Source: Planctomycetota bacterium (lineage in GTDB: Bacteria; Planctomycetota; UBA8108). From it: a DNA stretch of 8,495 bases. The translations under genes and the position numbers were made by a program. Each line of letters starts with the position of its first letter. The stretch's first letter is position 1. The stretch spans positions 1 through 8,495 of the forward strand of contig JAKUSY010000109.1 of NCBI GenBank assembly GCA_022451445.1, given 5' to 3'. The notes under the pieces were generated by a model. It did no database searches, was not told the origin of the DNA, and saw nothing but the letters and a program-made list of their open reading frames with translations. This document shows positions 1 through 6,112 of this stretch, in pieces.

Positions 1-3000
1 AACGTTCAGGAGCTGGCTCGCATCGGGCATGGCGAGACTGCCGCTTCGGTCAGTGTCGGCTGCCGCCTGGCAGGCGGGCGCCGAGCCGCCGGAAAAGAGG
101 AAGTTCAGCAGCAGGACCGCGTCGGTCAGGTTGGTATTTCCGCTGGCGTCAGCATCTCCCCGGGTATAGCCCTCGGCGCCCCGGTAGGTAAAGCTCATGC
201 TGTCGGCGGACTCGGCCCTGCCCGGCCGGGTATTAACCGCCCGGACCTCGACCTCTCCCCGTCCCGGAGGTGTCGTCACCCGCAGCAGGACCGTGCTGTC
301 GGCATCGGGGCCGAAGCGCGTGACGGAGGGAGCCTCCTGGTCGCCGAAGAATACGGTGATGCCTTCGAAGAAATACCCGCCGCTGAGGAGGATCTCATCG
401 CCACCCCCGGCGGCGCCGAACTCGGGAAGGATACCGGTGACCAGGGGGGCCGGCAGCGATACGGTGAAGAGACCTTCTGTTTCTTCTGACTCGACCTCGG
501 CGTCCGGATTGCGCGCACTCACGGTGACCGGTCCGCTGAGGGCCCCGTCAAAGGGAACGCGGACACTCACTCCTCCGATGATGCCGTGGTAGTCGATGAC
601 CTCCGCTTCAATGCGGTTGAAGAAGATCTGGATGTTCCGGACCAGGCGCGTGCCGCGGACCCGCACCACGACATCGCCGGTGTTGACGATCTCAGAGGGA
701 GTCACCGACCTGATACTCGGCGTCATGTCAGGCGGTGGGGCCAGGCGGCTCGATGACCTGACAAACCCCAGGAAGGGTCCGTTGCGGTTGCGGAGGAAGT
801 TGTACATGGTGTTGATGTTGTTGTCCCACTGGCTGCGGCTGCGGCTGACGCTCGCCAGCTCGTGCTGGATGTCCGGCAGGATTCGCTGGCGCAGCAGATC
901 GAGTCTTCGCCGTGTAGCGGCAGGACTGAGGGGACCGTTGAGGTAGCTCTCGACCTGGTCGTTGAAGTAGCGGCGGTAGCCCATGTTGTTCGCCAGGCCT
1001 CTGAAGATGTCGGCGAGACGGCCATTGCGTCCAAAGACGTGGTCAAGGGTATTGGAGCTGTACCCGCCGGGGCTCAGGCTGATTCCAAACTCGGCGTCCC
1101 AGCAGAAGAAGCGCCACTTGCCGTTCTCGGTTCGCGCTCGGGAGGCGTACCAGTTGTTGTGCGGCCAGTCATGGTTCTGCGACCACATATTGACGATCAT
1201 GTAGGAGGTGAAGTTTTCGATGTCGACGAACTCCGCGAACTCATTGTAGGCATCGTTGTTCACCAGGTTGTTCTGCTGGAGAAAGGTCCCGATGCGGTTC
1301 CATTCACGATTGTCTCCGACGAGGACATCGTCGCCGGTCTTGATGACGTCCCAGTTTCCGGCGGAATCTCCCTCACCTCCTTCTTCCTCGAAGTAGGAGT
1401 CCATGTATTCCTCGTCCAAACGTTCGACGATGTTGTAGATGCCGCGGTACCGCATGTTGACGAAGAGGTGGTACCAGGAGCCATGAGAGATGAAGCCACC
1501 CATGTCCTTGTGAAGATCACGGATCAGCTGGTCACGCAGCAGGCTGCCGTTGCCGTTTCTTCCAATGGCGTCATTGAAGTTCGAGCGCAGGACGAGCTTG
1601 TCGAAGACCTCGACCTCGGTATCGGGGATGAGAGGGTAGCGCAGCTTCTTGTCGCCGTAGACACCCCTGAAGTAGGCCTTGTAGGCCTTCTTGGTGTTGA
1701 AATCCCCGCCGCGGCCCGCTCCACCGTGCAGCCTGAGACCGAATCCGGTCTCGACCGCCGGCTGGCCCTCGTCGTCGAAGATCTCCATGTACGCTTCCCG
1801 TTCGGAGCCGCGGCCGCGACCGCCGCTGTTGTTGTGCACCTGTGAATAATCGTTTGGATTCATTGATATCGACATGACGGGAAGCTGGAAGTTTCTTCCT
1901 GTTAGAAAATAACTCTCGGCGGTCGCGTCGAGAGCCTGCCTGCCATCGAGGAAGCCCGCCGCGCGGATCACGGTGTCCCTGGTGATCCGCACAGGCTCGG
2001 TGTAGAGAGTGCTTGCAATGGTCGGAGGTGTGCCGTTGGTGGTGTAGCGAATCTGGAAATCATCGAAGGGAATATTGACCGAGAGGAAGGCCTGCACGCC
2101 GCCGTTGTGAAATCCTCCGGGGGGAGAGAAGGTGACCTCCGATGAGATCGGCTGCTGCGAGGTATGGGTGTCGTTGACCTCGCCGGGCGTCGGGTAGAAG
2201 AGAAATGCGAACTGTCCGATTCCATCGGGCGCCCGGCCATAGGATCGATCCTCGGTCTGCCGCGGCATGTTGAGTCCATCGAGGAGCTCCCGGCCCGGGG
2301 TCGTCAACAGAATGAACTCCCCATCGGAGTCGAGCTGGAAGTTGGTGTGGAAGCTGGGGTCGCTGAAGCCGATCTCCGGCAGGAAGCTGAGGTCATTGCT
2401 GCTGTGGGTCCTGTTGAGGAGGGCTACGGCGAGCAGATTGTCCTCCGGCCGCAGTAGGTCGGCCCATTCCGCGGCCATCCAGCGCTGCGGCGCGCGCGCC
2501 TCGCTTGACCGTGTCGCGTTGCTGTTGAAGGTCGGTTCGGTATTTTCGGGGAAGTTGATCGAGAGAATCCGGGTGCCGTTGAGCCAGGCGACGAAGCCGT
2601 CGTCGTAGTTCACCTGCAGTACCATGCCCTCGCTGTCCGCGAGGTTCTCGACGTCAAAGGATGTTCTCAGGAAGGTCGCGCCGTTGCCGGATTCCAGCTC
2701 GGTGCGGTCATCGTCATCGCCGAACCCGAAGCCGGGTTGGCCGCGTGCCCAGGTCGAATCGTCGAAGTTCGCCTGGTTCCAGCCGTCCGGCGGCTCGCCG
2801 CTGTCGGGTGGGCCGCTCAGGTAGCTCCACTCCTGGTCGAGATCGAGGATCGTCGGGCGGACCTCGATGAGCGAATTGGTGCGCAGGAGTTGCTCCTGCG
2901 ATGGGAAGCGCAGATCCTTGCCGGAGCACCAGACAATCAGGCGTTCCCCCGGCTCCAGGCGGAAAGACGGAAAAACCCATTTCATGGGCTCCTCGGGGTC

Positions 3001-3201
3001 GTCGCTGATCCCATGTCCACCCAGGTCATAGGGGGCGTCGGAGTGGTTGTAGAGCTCGATCCAGTCCGCGCTGTCTCCATCGGCATCCTCGATGGTCGAG
3101 CTGTTGGAGGCCTGGATCTCGTTGATGACGACCTGGGCGAAACAGTGGCCCTGGATGAGCGGAAGAAAGACGCCCAGGCTGAAAAATACGTATCGAAACA
3201 T
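1..3201 (-). CDS. Large secreted multidomain protein: lamin-tail, CotH kinase, IPT/TIG and dockerin-like domains (3' end beyond window)
   Basis: One uninterrupted frame of 1067 codons runs from ATG at 3201 off the left edge, so the C-terminus is missing. Residues 1-22 form a signal peptide (hydrophobic core, cleavage after CFA, mature start QVVINEI). Domains in order: lamin-tail domain about 23-96 (VVINEI, DWIELYN, LGGHGISDD); a jelly-roll, galactose-binding-like segment about 124-280 (NFDDSTW, NYDDGFVAWLNG); a chitobiase C-terminal-like segment about 352-433 (IRYTTNGTPPT); a CotH kinase-like domain about 436-815; two IPT/TIG-like repeats about 828-913 and 918-1007; and a dockerin/EF-hand-like module from 1011 (GDADASGNTNLTDAV, then DTDRSGSL). 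CotH landmarks are LHGG with K504/K505, NHDWPHNNWY at 676-685 and WDAEFG at 701-706. CotH proteins of spore formers are atypical kinases; the substrate of long secreted versions is unknown. The dockerin-like end suggests attachment or calcium-stabilised anchoring outside the cell (inference). No strong Shine-Dalgarno precedes the ATG. It is transcribed divergently from the amidohydrolase pair. Confidence 0.9.
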   Translation of the reverse strand, partial: MFRYVFFSLGVFLPLIQGHCFAQVVINEIQASNSSTIEDADGDSADWIELYNHSDAPYDLGGHGISDDPEEPMKWVFPSFRLEPGERLIVWCSGKDLRFPSQEQLLRTNSLIEVRPTILDLDQEWSYLSGPPDSGEPPDGWNQANFDDSTWARGQPGFGFGDDDDRTELESGNGATFLRTSFDVENLADSEGMVLQVNYDDGFVAWLNGTRILSINFPENTEPTFNSNATRSSEARAPQRWMAAEWADLLRPEDNLLAVALLNRTHSSNDLSFLPEIGFSDPSFHTNFQLDSDGEFILLTTPGRELLDGLNMPRQTEDRSYGRAPDGIGQFAFLFYPTPGEVNDTHTSQQPISSEVTFSPPGGFHNGGVQAFLSVNIPFDDFQIRYTTNGTPPTIASTLYTEPVRITRDTVIRAAGFLDGRQALDATAESYFLTGRNFQLPVMSISMNPNDYSQVHNNSGGRGRGSEREAYMEIFDDEGQPAVETGFGLRLHGGAGRGGDFNTKKAYKAYFRGVYGDKKLRYPLIPDTEVEVFDKLVLRSNFNDAIGRNGNGSLLRDQLIRDLHKDMGGFISHGSWYHLFVNMRYRGIYNIVERLDEEYMDSYFEEEGGEGDSAGNWDVIKTGDDVLVGDNREWNRIGTFLQQNNLVNNDAYNEFAEFVDIENFTSYMIVNMWSQNHDWPHNNWYASRARTENGKWRFFCWDAEFGISLSPGGYSSNTLDHVFGRNGRLADIFRGLANNMGYRRYFNDQVESYLNGPLSPAATRRRLDLLRQRILPDIQHELASVSRSRSQWDNNINTMYNFLRNRNGPFLGFVRSSSRLAPPPDMTPSIRSVTPSEIVNTGDVVVRVRGTRLVRNIQIFFNRIEAEVIDYHGIIGGVSVRVPFDGALSGPVTVSARNPDAEVESEETEGLFTVSLPAPLVTGILPEFGAAGGGDEILLSGGYFFEGITVFFGDQEAPSVTRFGPDADSTVLLRVTTPPGRGEVEVRAVNTRPGRAESADSMSFTYRGAEGYTRGDADASGNTNLTDAVLLLNFLFSGGSAPACQAAADTDRSGSLAMPDASQLLNV

Positions 3202-3219
3202 GAGGTGGATCTTTGCTGG

Positions 3220-3247
3220 ATTTCAGTCAGGTATTTCCGTTTATCAA
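3220..3247 (-). promoter_or_regulatory. Weak sigma70-like promoter candidate for the CotH-type gene
   Basis: On the minus strand TTGATA (3247-3242, five of six matches to the -35 consensus) is followed after 16 bases by TGAAAT (3225-3220, four of six matches to -10). Transcription would begin about 12 bases before the ATG at 3201, an unusually short leader that fits the lack of a clear ribosome binding site. Matches this good arise by chance, so this is only a candidate. Confidence 0.25.
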
Positions 3248-3284
3248 GGGTACCCGTCGAGCCGTCTCCTGGCACGGTTTTATC

Positions 3285-3313
3285 CGCGGGCTGGTTTTTT
3301 TTTCGCGGGCAGG
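3285..3313. repeat. Direct 10-bp repeat flanking a 9-T tract
   Basis: CGCGGGCTGG at 3285-3294 and CGCGGGCAGG at 3304-3313 differ at one base and are separated by exactly nine T. Start-to-start distance is 19 bases, close to two helical turns, so both copies would face the same side of the DNA. The location between two divergent genes would suit a tandem operator or a bent A-tract element. No regulator binding such a site is recognised, and low-complexity origin is possible. Confidence 0.4.
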
Positions 3314-3370
3314 TATCGCCTCATGGGATTCGTGAAATGGTTGCCGTAGAGTGATTTAGGCTGATGGGCT

Positions 3371-3399
3371 TTGGAGCGGGCCGTTTGATGCGGTAGATT
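3371..3399 (+). promoter_or_regulatory. Very weak promoter candidate for the amidohydrolase pair
   Basis: TTGGAG (3371-3376) and TAGATT (3394-3399) are separated by 17 bases. Matches to the sigma70 consensus are three of six and four of six. It lies in a plausible position upstream of the start at 3483 but is not distinguishable from chance. Confidence 0.15.
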
Positions 3400-3467
3400 T
3401 GAGTTCCGAGCGAATGAGGGGGAGAGGCCTGTCGCCGGTGCGATAGGGGTCTTTCGCGCACCCTGAC

Positions 3468-3473
3468 AAGGAG
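3468..3473 (+). promoter_or_regulatory. Shine-Dalgarno AAGGAG for the first amidohydrolase
   Basis: AAGGAG ends nine bases before the ATG at 3483. It supports that start, which also places an intact signal peptide at the N-terminus. Confidence 0.75.
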
Positions 3474-3482
3474 AGTTGACCG

Positions 3483-4796
3483 ATGTTGCATAGAGGTGGG
3501 TTCCTGCTGCTGGTTTCCTGCGTCGCGGCGACAGCCGCCTTCGCGCAGGAGGTTCCGCAGGCGTTTACGGGCGCCAGGATCATTCCCGTGGAGGGAGAGC
3601 CGATCGATGCGGGAACGCTGGTGGTGGAGGCCGGGGTCATCAAGGCGCTCGGCCCCGCCGGCAAGGTTGAGATCCCCGCTACCGCGAAGCGATTCGACCT
3701 CAAGGGCAAGGTCATCATCCCCGGCCTGATCTGCACCCACAGTCATATCGGCGGAATCGGCGGGGGCGATGGGTCTGGTCCGGTCCAGCCGGAAGTCAGG
3801 ATCTATGACTCCCTGAACGTGAGGGACTCGGGTTTCAGGCGCGCCGTGGCCGGCGGCCTGACGACCCTGAACATCATGCCCGGCTCTGGCCACCTGCTCA
3901 GCGGCCAGACCGTCTACGTCAAGCTGCGGGGCTCAAAGACCATCGAGGGGATCTGCCTTCGCGACAAGGAGGGCCGCATCCTCGGCGGCATGAAGATGGC
4001 CAACGGAACCAATTCGCAGCGAGCGCCGCCCTTTCCCGGCACCCGCGCCAAGTCAGCCGCGCTGATGCGGGCGGAATTCATCCGGGCCGGGGAATACAGG
4101 GACAAGCTCGCCGCCGCGCTCGATGAGCCGGACAAGAAGCCGCCACGCGATCTTCGCCTCGAGGGCCTCGTCGAGGTGCTCGAGGGGCGCAGGGTGGTCC
4201 ATCATCATACCCACCGGCACGACGACATCATGACGGTCCTGCGGCTCTCGCGGGAATTCGGTTTCCGCGTCGTGCTGCACCATGTGAGCGAGGGCTGGAT
4301 GGTCGCCGAAGAGATCGCCAGAGCCAAGGTGCCCTGCTCGATCATCCTCGTCGACAGCCCCGGCGGCAAGCTCGAGGCCATCAACCTGGTCTTCAAGACA
4401 GGCGGCATCCTCGAGAAGGCCGGCGTACTCACCGCCTTCCATACCGATGACTGGATCACGGATTCGAGGCTCTTCCTGCGAATGGCCGGCCTCGGGGTCC
4501 GCGGCGGCATGAGCAGGAAGGCGGGGCTGGAAGCCCTGACCCTTGCCGGCGCGAAAATGCTCGATCTCGACGGGCGGATTGGCTCGCTGAAGGTCGGCAA
4601 GGACGCCGACTTCGTTATCCTCGACGGAGATCCCCTGAGCGTCTACACCAAGGTGCTGGAGACCTGGGTCGAGGGGCGGAAGGTCTTTGACCGCTCGAAT
4701 CCCGAGGATCTTCTGCATGCCACCGGCGGCTATGGCGCCGGTGCGGACCAGGAACCTTATCATTGCTGTTTTGGGGATGAGGGAGGAGGTAGATGA
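3483..4796 (+). CDS. Exported metal-dependent amidohydrolase (imidazolonepropionase-like)
   Basis: The 437-residue product begins with a signal peptide (hydrophobic stretch 7-19, likely cleavage after AFA at 19-21), so it should act outside the cytoplasm. It has the amidohydrolase layout: a small beta-sandwich at both ends (VVEAGVIKALG near 47-57 and VGKDADFVILDGDP at 371-384) around a metal-binding barrel. Ligand candidates are all present: HxH at H86/H88 after PGLI, H244 in a His-rich strand, H266/H267, and D322 in HTDD. No carboxylated lysine is evident, which fits the imidazolonepropionase-like branch rather than dihydroorotases. These enzymes hydrolyse C-N bonds in cyclic amides or peptides; the substrate cannot be named. 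It overlaps the next, paralogous gene by four bases, indicating co-translation. The final codons, encoding EGGGR, double as the Shine-Dalgarno of the next gene. The family assignment is firm, the substrate open. Confidence 0.92.
   Translation: MLHRGGFLLLVSCVAATAAFAQEVPQAFTGARIIPVEGEPIDAGTLVVEAGVIKALGPAGKVEIPATAKRFDLKGKVIIPGLICTHSHIGGIGGGDGSGPVQPEVRIYDSLNVRDSGFRRAVAGGLTTLNIMPGSGHLLSGQTVYVKLRGSKTIEGICLRDKEGRILGGMKMANGTNSQRAPPFPGTRAKSAALMRAEFIRAGEYRDKLAAALDEPDKKPPRDLRLEGLVEVLEGRRVVHHHTHRHDDIMTVLRLSREFGFRVVLHHVSEGWMVAEEIARAKVPCSIILVDSPGGKLEAINLVFKTGGILEKAGVLTAFHTDDWITDSRLFLRMAGLGVRGGMSRKAGLEALTLAGAKMLDLDGRIGSLKVGKDADFVILDGDPLSVYTKVLETWVEGRKVFDRSNPEDLLHATGGYGAGADQEPYHCCFGDEGGGR
4784..4789 (+). promoter_or_regulatory. 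Shine-Dalgarno AGGAGG embedded in the end of the upstream gene
   Basis: A perfect AGGAGG lies inside the last codons of the first amidohydrolase gene. Two adjacent ATG codons follow, at 4793 and 4796. Spacing is three bases to the first and six to the second, so the second may be the main start. The two starts differ only by one extra Met. Confidence 0.75.
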
Positions 4797-6034
4797 TGCC
4801 CAGGATTTTCACCTGCATCCTGCTGCTGGCAGTCATTCCCGGCGCGGTCTCCGCCCAGGTGGCGGTCCGGGGCGGGAAGGTCTATACCATGACGGGGCCC
4901 GCCGTAGAGGATGGGATAGTGATTGTCAGGGACGGCAAGATCGCGGCCATCGGGCGGGCTGCCGATATCGCCGTTCCCGAGGGGTTCAAGGTTCTCGAGG
5001 CGGCGGTGGTGACGCCCGGCCTGATCGATGCGCGCAGCGTTGTCGGGCTGGCGGGCTACTTCAACCATGAGCACGACCAGGATCAGCTCGAGCGTTCCAT
5101 CCCCATCCAGCCGGAGCTCAGGGCCATCGATTCCTACAATACCCGCGAGCCGCTCATCGAGTGGGTCAGGGGATATGGTGTCACGGTCCTTCATACCGGC
5201 CATGCTCCAGGAGAGCTGATCTCCGGCCAGACCATGATCGTAAAGACCACCGGCAATACGGTAGACGATGCCGCGCTCGTTCCAACGGCCGGGATTTCCG
5301 TGACGCTCGGGCCCTCCTCGCTTCGCGGAGGGGGACAGTCGCCCGGCACCCGGGGGAAGCAGATCTCCATGCTCCGGGCGAAGCTGCTGCAGGCAAGGTC
5401 CTACCTCGAGGCTCGTGAGAAGTCGGTGAAGAAAGAAGGGGAGAAGGATGAAAAAGCGGGCGAAGAGCCTCCGGTTGACCTCGCGCTCGAGGCCCTGGCC
5501 TCCGCCCTGCGTAAGGAGGTGCCGCTCCTGATCACGGCCCATCGGGCGCAGGACATCGCCAGCGCTCTTCGTCTCAAGAGAGAGTTCGATCTTCGAATCA
5601 TCCTTGACGGGGGAGCCGAGGCCTACCTCCTCACCGATGAGCTCAAAAAAGCTGACGTCCCGGTGATCATCCACCCCGCGATGGCGCGTTACAACGGGGC
5701 TCTCCAGAACGCGAGCTTCAACACCCCGGCCCGGCTGAAGAAGGCGGGTCTCAAGGTGGCGATGCAGAGCGGCTATGAGAGCTATGTGCCCAAGACGAGG
5801 GTTGTCTTGTTCGAGGCGGCTATCGCCGCTGCCAATGGCCTGGGCCTTGAGGGCGCCCTGGAGCTGATCACCACCTCGGCCGCCGATATCCTCGGCATCT
5901 CCGACAGGGTCGGGTCGCTGGCGGTTGGAAAGGATGGGGACCTCGCCCTCTTCGATGGGGATCCCTTCGAGTATACGACGCATTGCGTGGGGACGATCAT
6001 CGAGGGCCGGGTTGTGAGCGATACGCCACGCTGA
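4793..6034 (+). CDS. Exported amidohydrolase paralogue lacking most metal ligands
   Basis: The product is 413 residues (412 if started at 4796) with a signal peptide cleaved after about VSA at 19-21. It parallels its upstream neighbour along its length: PGLI, ELISGQT, GTRGKQ, LRLKREF and the closing RVGSLAVGKDGDLALFDGDP all have counterparts, pointing to an old tandem duplication. The catalytic residues are largely gone. The HxH site reads R81-S-V83, the pair H266/H267 of the neighbour is D272/G273, and the HTDD motif is Q325-S-G-Y328. Only H250, matching H244, survives. A Lys/Glu-rich stretch at 206-227 is more charged than the corresponding part of the neighbour. It is therefore probably not a conventional metal hydrolase; a structural or regulatory partner of the first protein is inferred, though altered chemistry cannot be excluded. 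The four-base overlap suggests a fixed ratio of the two proteins. Confidence 0.9.
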   Translation: MMPRIFTCILLLAVIPGAVSAQVAVRGGKVYTMTGPAVEDGIVIVRDGKIAAIGRAADIAVPEGFKVLEAAVVTPGLIDARSVVGLAGYFNHEHDQDQLERSIPIQPELRAIDSYNTREPLIEWVRGYGVTVLHTGHAPGELISGQTMIVKTTGNTVDDAALVPTAGISVTLGPSSLRGGGQSPGTRGKQISMLRAKLLQARSYLEAREKSVKKEGEKDEKAGEEPPVDLALEALASALRKEVPLLITAHRAQDIASALRLKREFDLRIILDGGAEAYLLTDELKKADVPVIIHPAMARYNGALQNASFNTPARLKKAGLKVAMQSGYESYVPKTRVVLFEAAIAAANGLGLEGALELITTSAADILGISDRVGSLAVGKDGDLALFDGDPFEYTTHCVGTIIEGRVVSDTPR

Positions 6035-6112
6035 AGCGCGCATGCGGGCAGGCTCCTTTTCAGAAGATTACTTCTTTCTTCACCCTGACCCGCCTGTATC
6101 TAATAGGCAGTA
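6035..6112 (+). other. Short intergenic gap before the CRTAC1-type gene
   Basis: These 78 bases hold an 8-bp palindrome CGCATGCG near the start, a small hairpin AGAAG-ATTA-CTTCT at 6062-6075 followed by pyrimidines, and TATCTAAT at 6097-6104. There is no strong terminator and no good Shine-Dalgarno before the ATG at 6113. TATCTAAT resembles a -10 element and would start transcription almost at the ATG, so a leaderless message is possible but unproven. Confidence 0.4.

Larger units (their letters stand above)
3202..3482. other. Divergent intergenic region between the CotH-type gene and the amidohydrolase pair
   Basis: These 281 bases separate two divergent start codons and should carry the promoters of both transcription units. 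No convincing small gene is seen: the frames crossing it are antisense to, or extensions of, neighbouring genes. Visible elements are a run of nine T at 3295-3303 flanked by the direct repeat CGCGGGCtGG / CGCGGGCaGG, a weak sigma70-like pair on the minus strand close to the CotH-type start, a weaker pair on the plus strand, and a good Shine-Dalgarno for the plus-strand gene. Confidence 0.7.

Noticed and set aside
862..1845. A 327-codon plus-strand open frame
   Set aside because: It lies entirely antisense to the CotH-type gene, whose frame has clear domains; long antisense frames are expected in GC-rich coding DNA. Its sequence shows no recognisable motif.
3265..3303. GGCACGG...CCGCGGGCTGG followed by nine T as a rho-independent terminator
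   Set aside because: Only three consecutive base pairs form before a mismatch, and no plus-strand gene lies upstream to terminate.
4760..6043. A 427-codon minus-strand open frame
   Set aside because: It mirrors the second amidohydrolase gene almost end to end, has no recognisable motif and is explained by codon bias of the sense gene.
6062..6081. AGAAG-ATTA-CTTCT hairpin with pyrimidine tail as a terminator of the amidohydrolase pair
   Set aside because: The stem is only five mostly A-U pairs and the tail is broken by C, too weak for a confident call.
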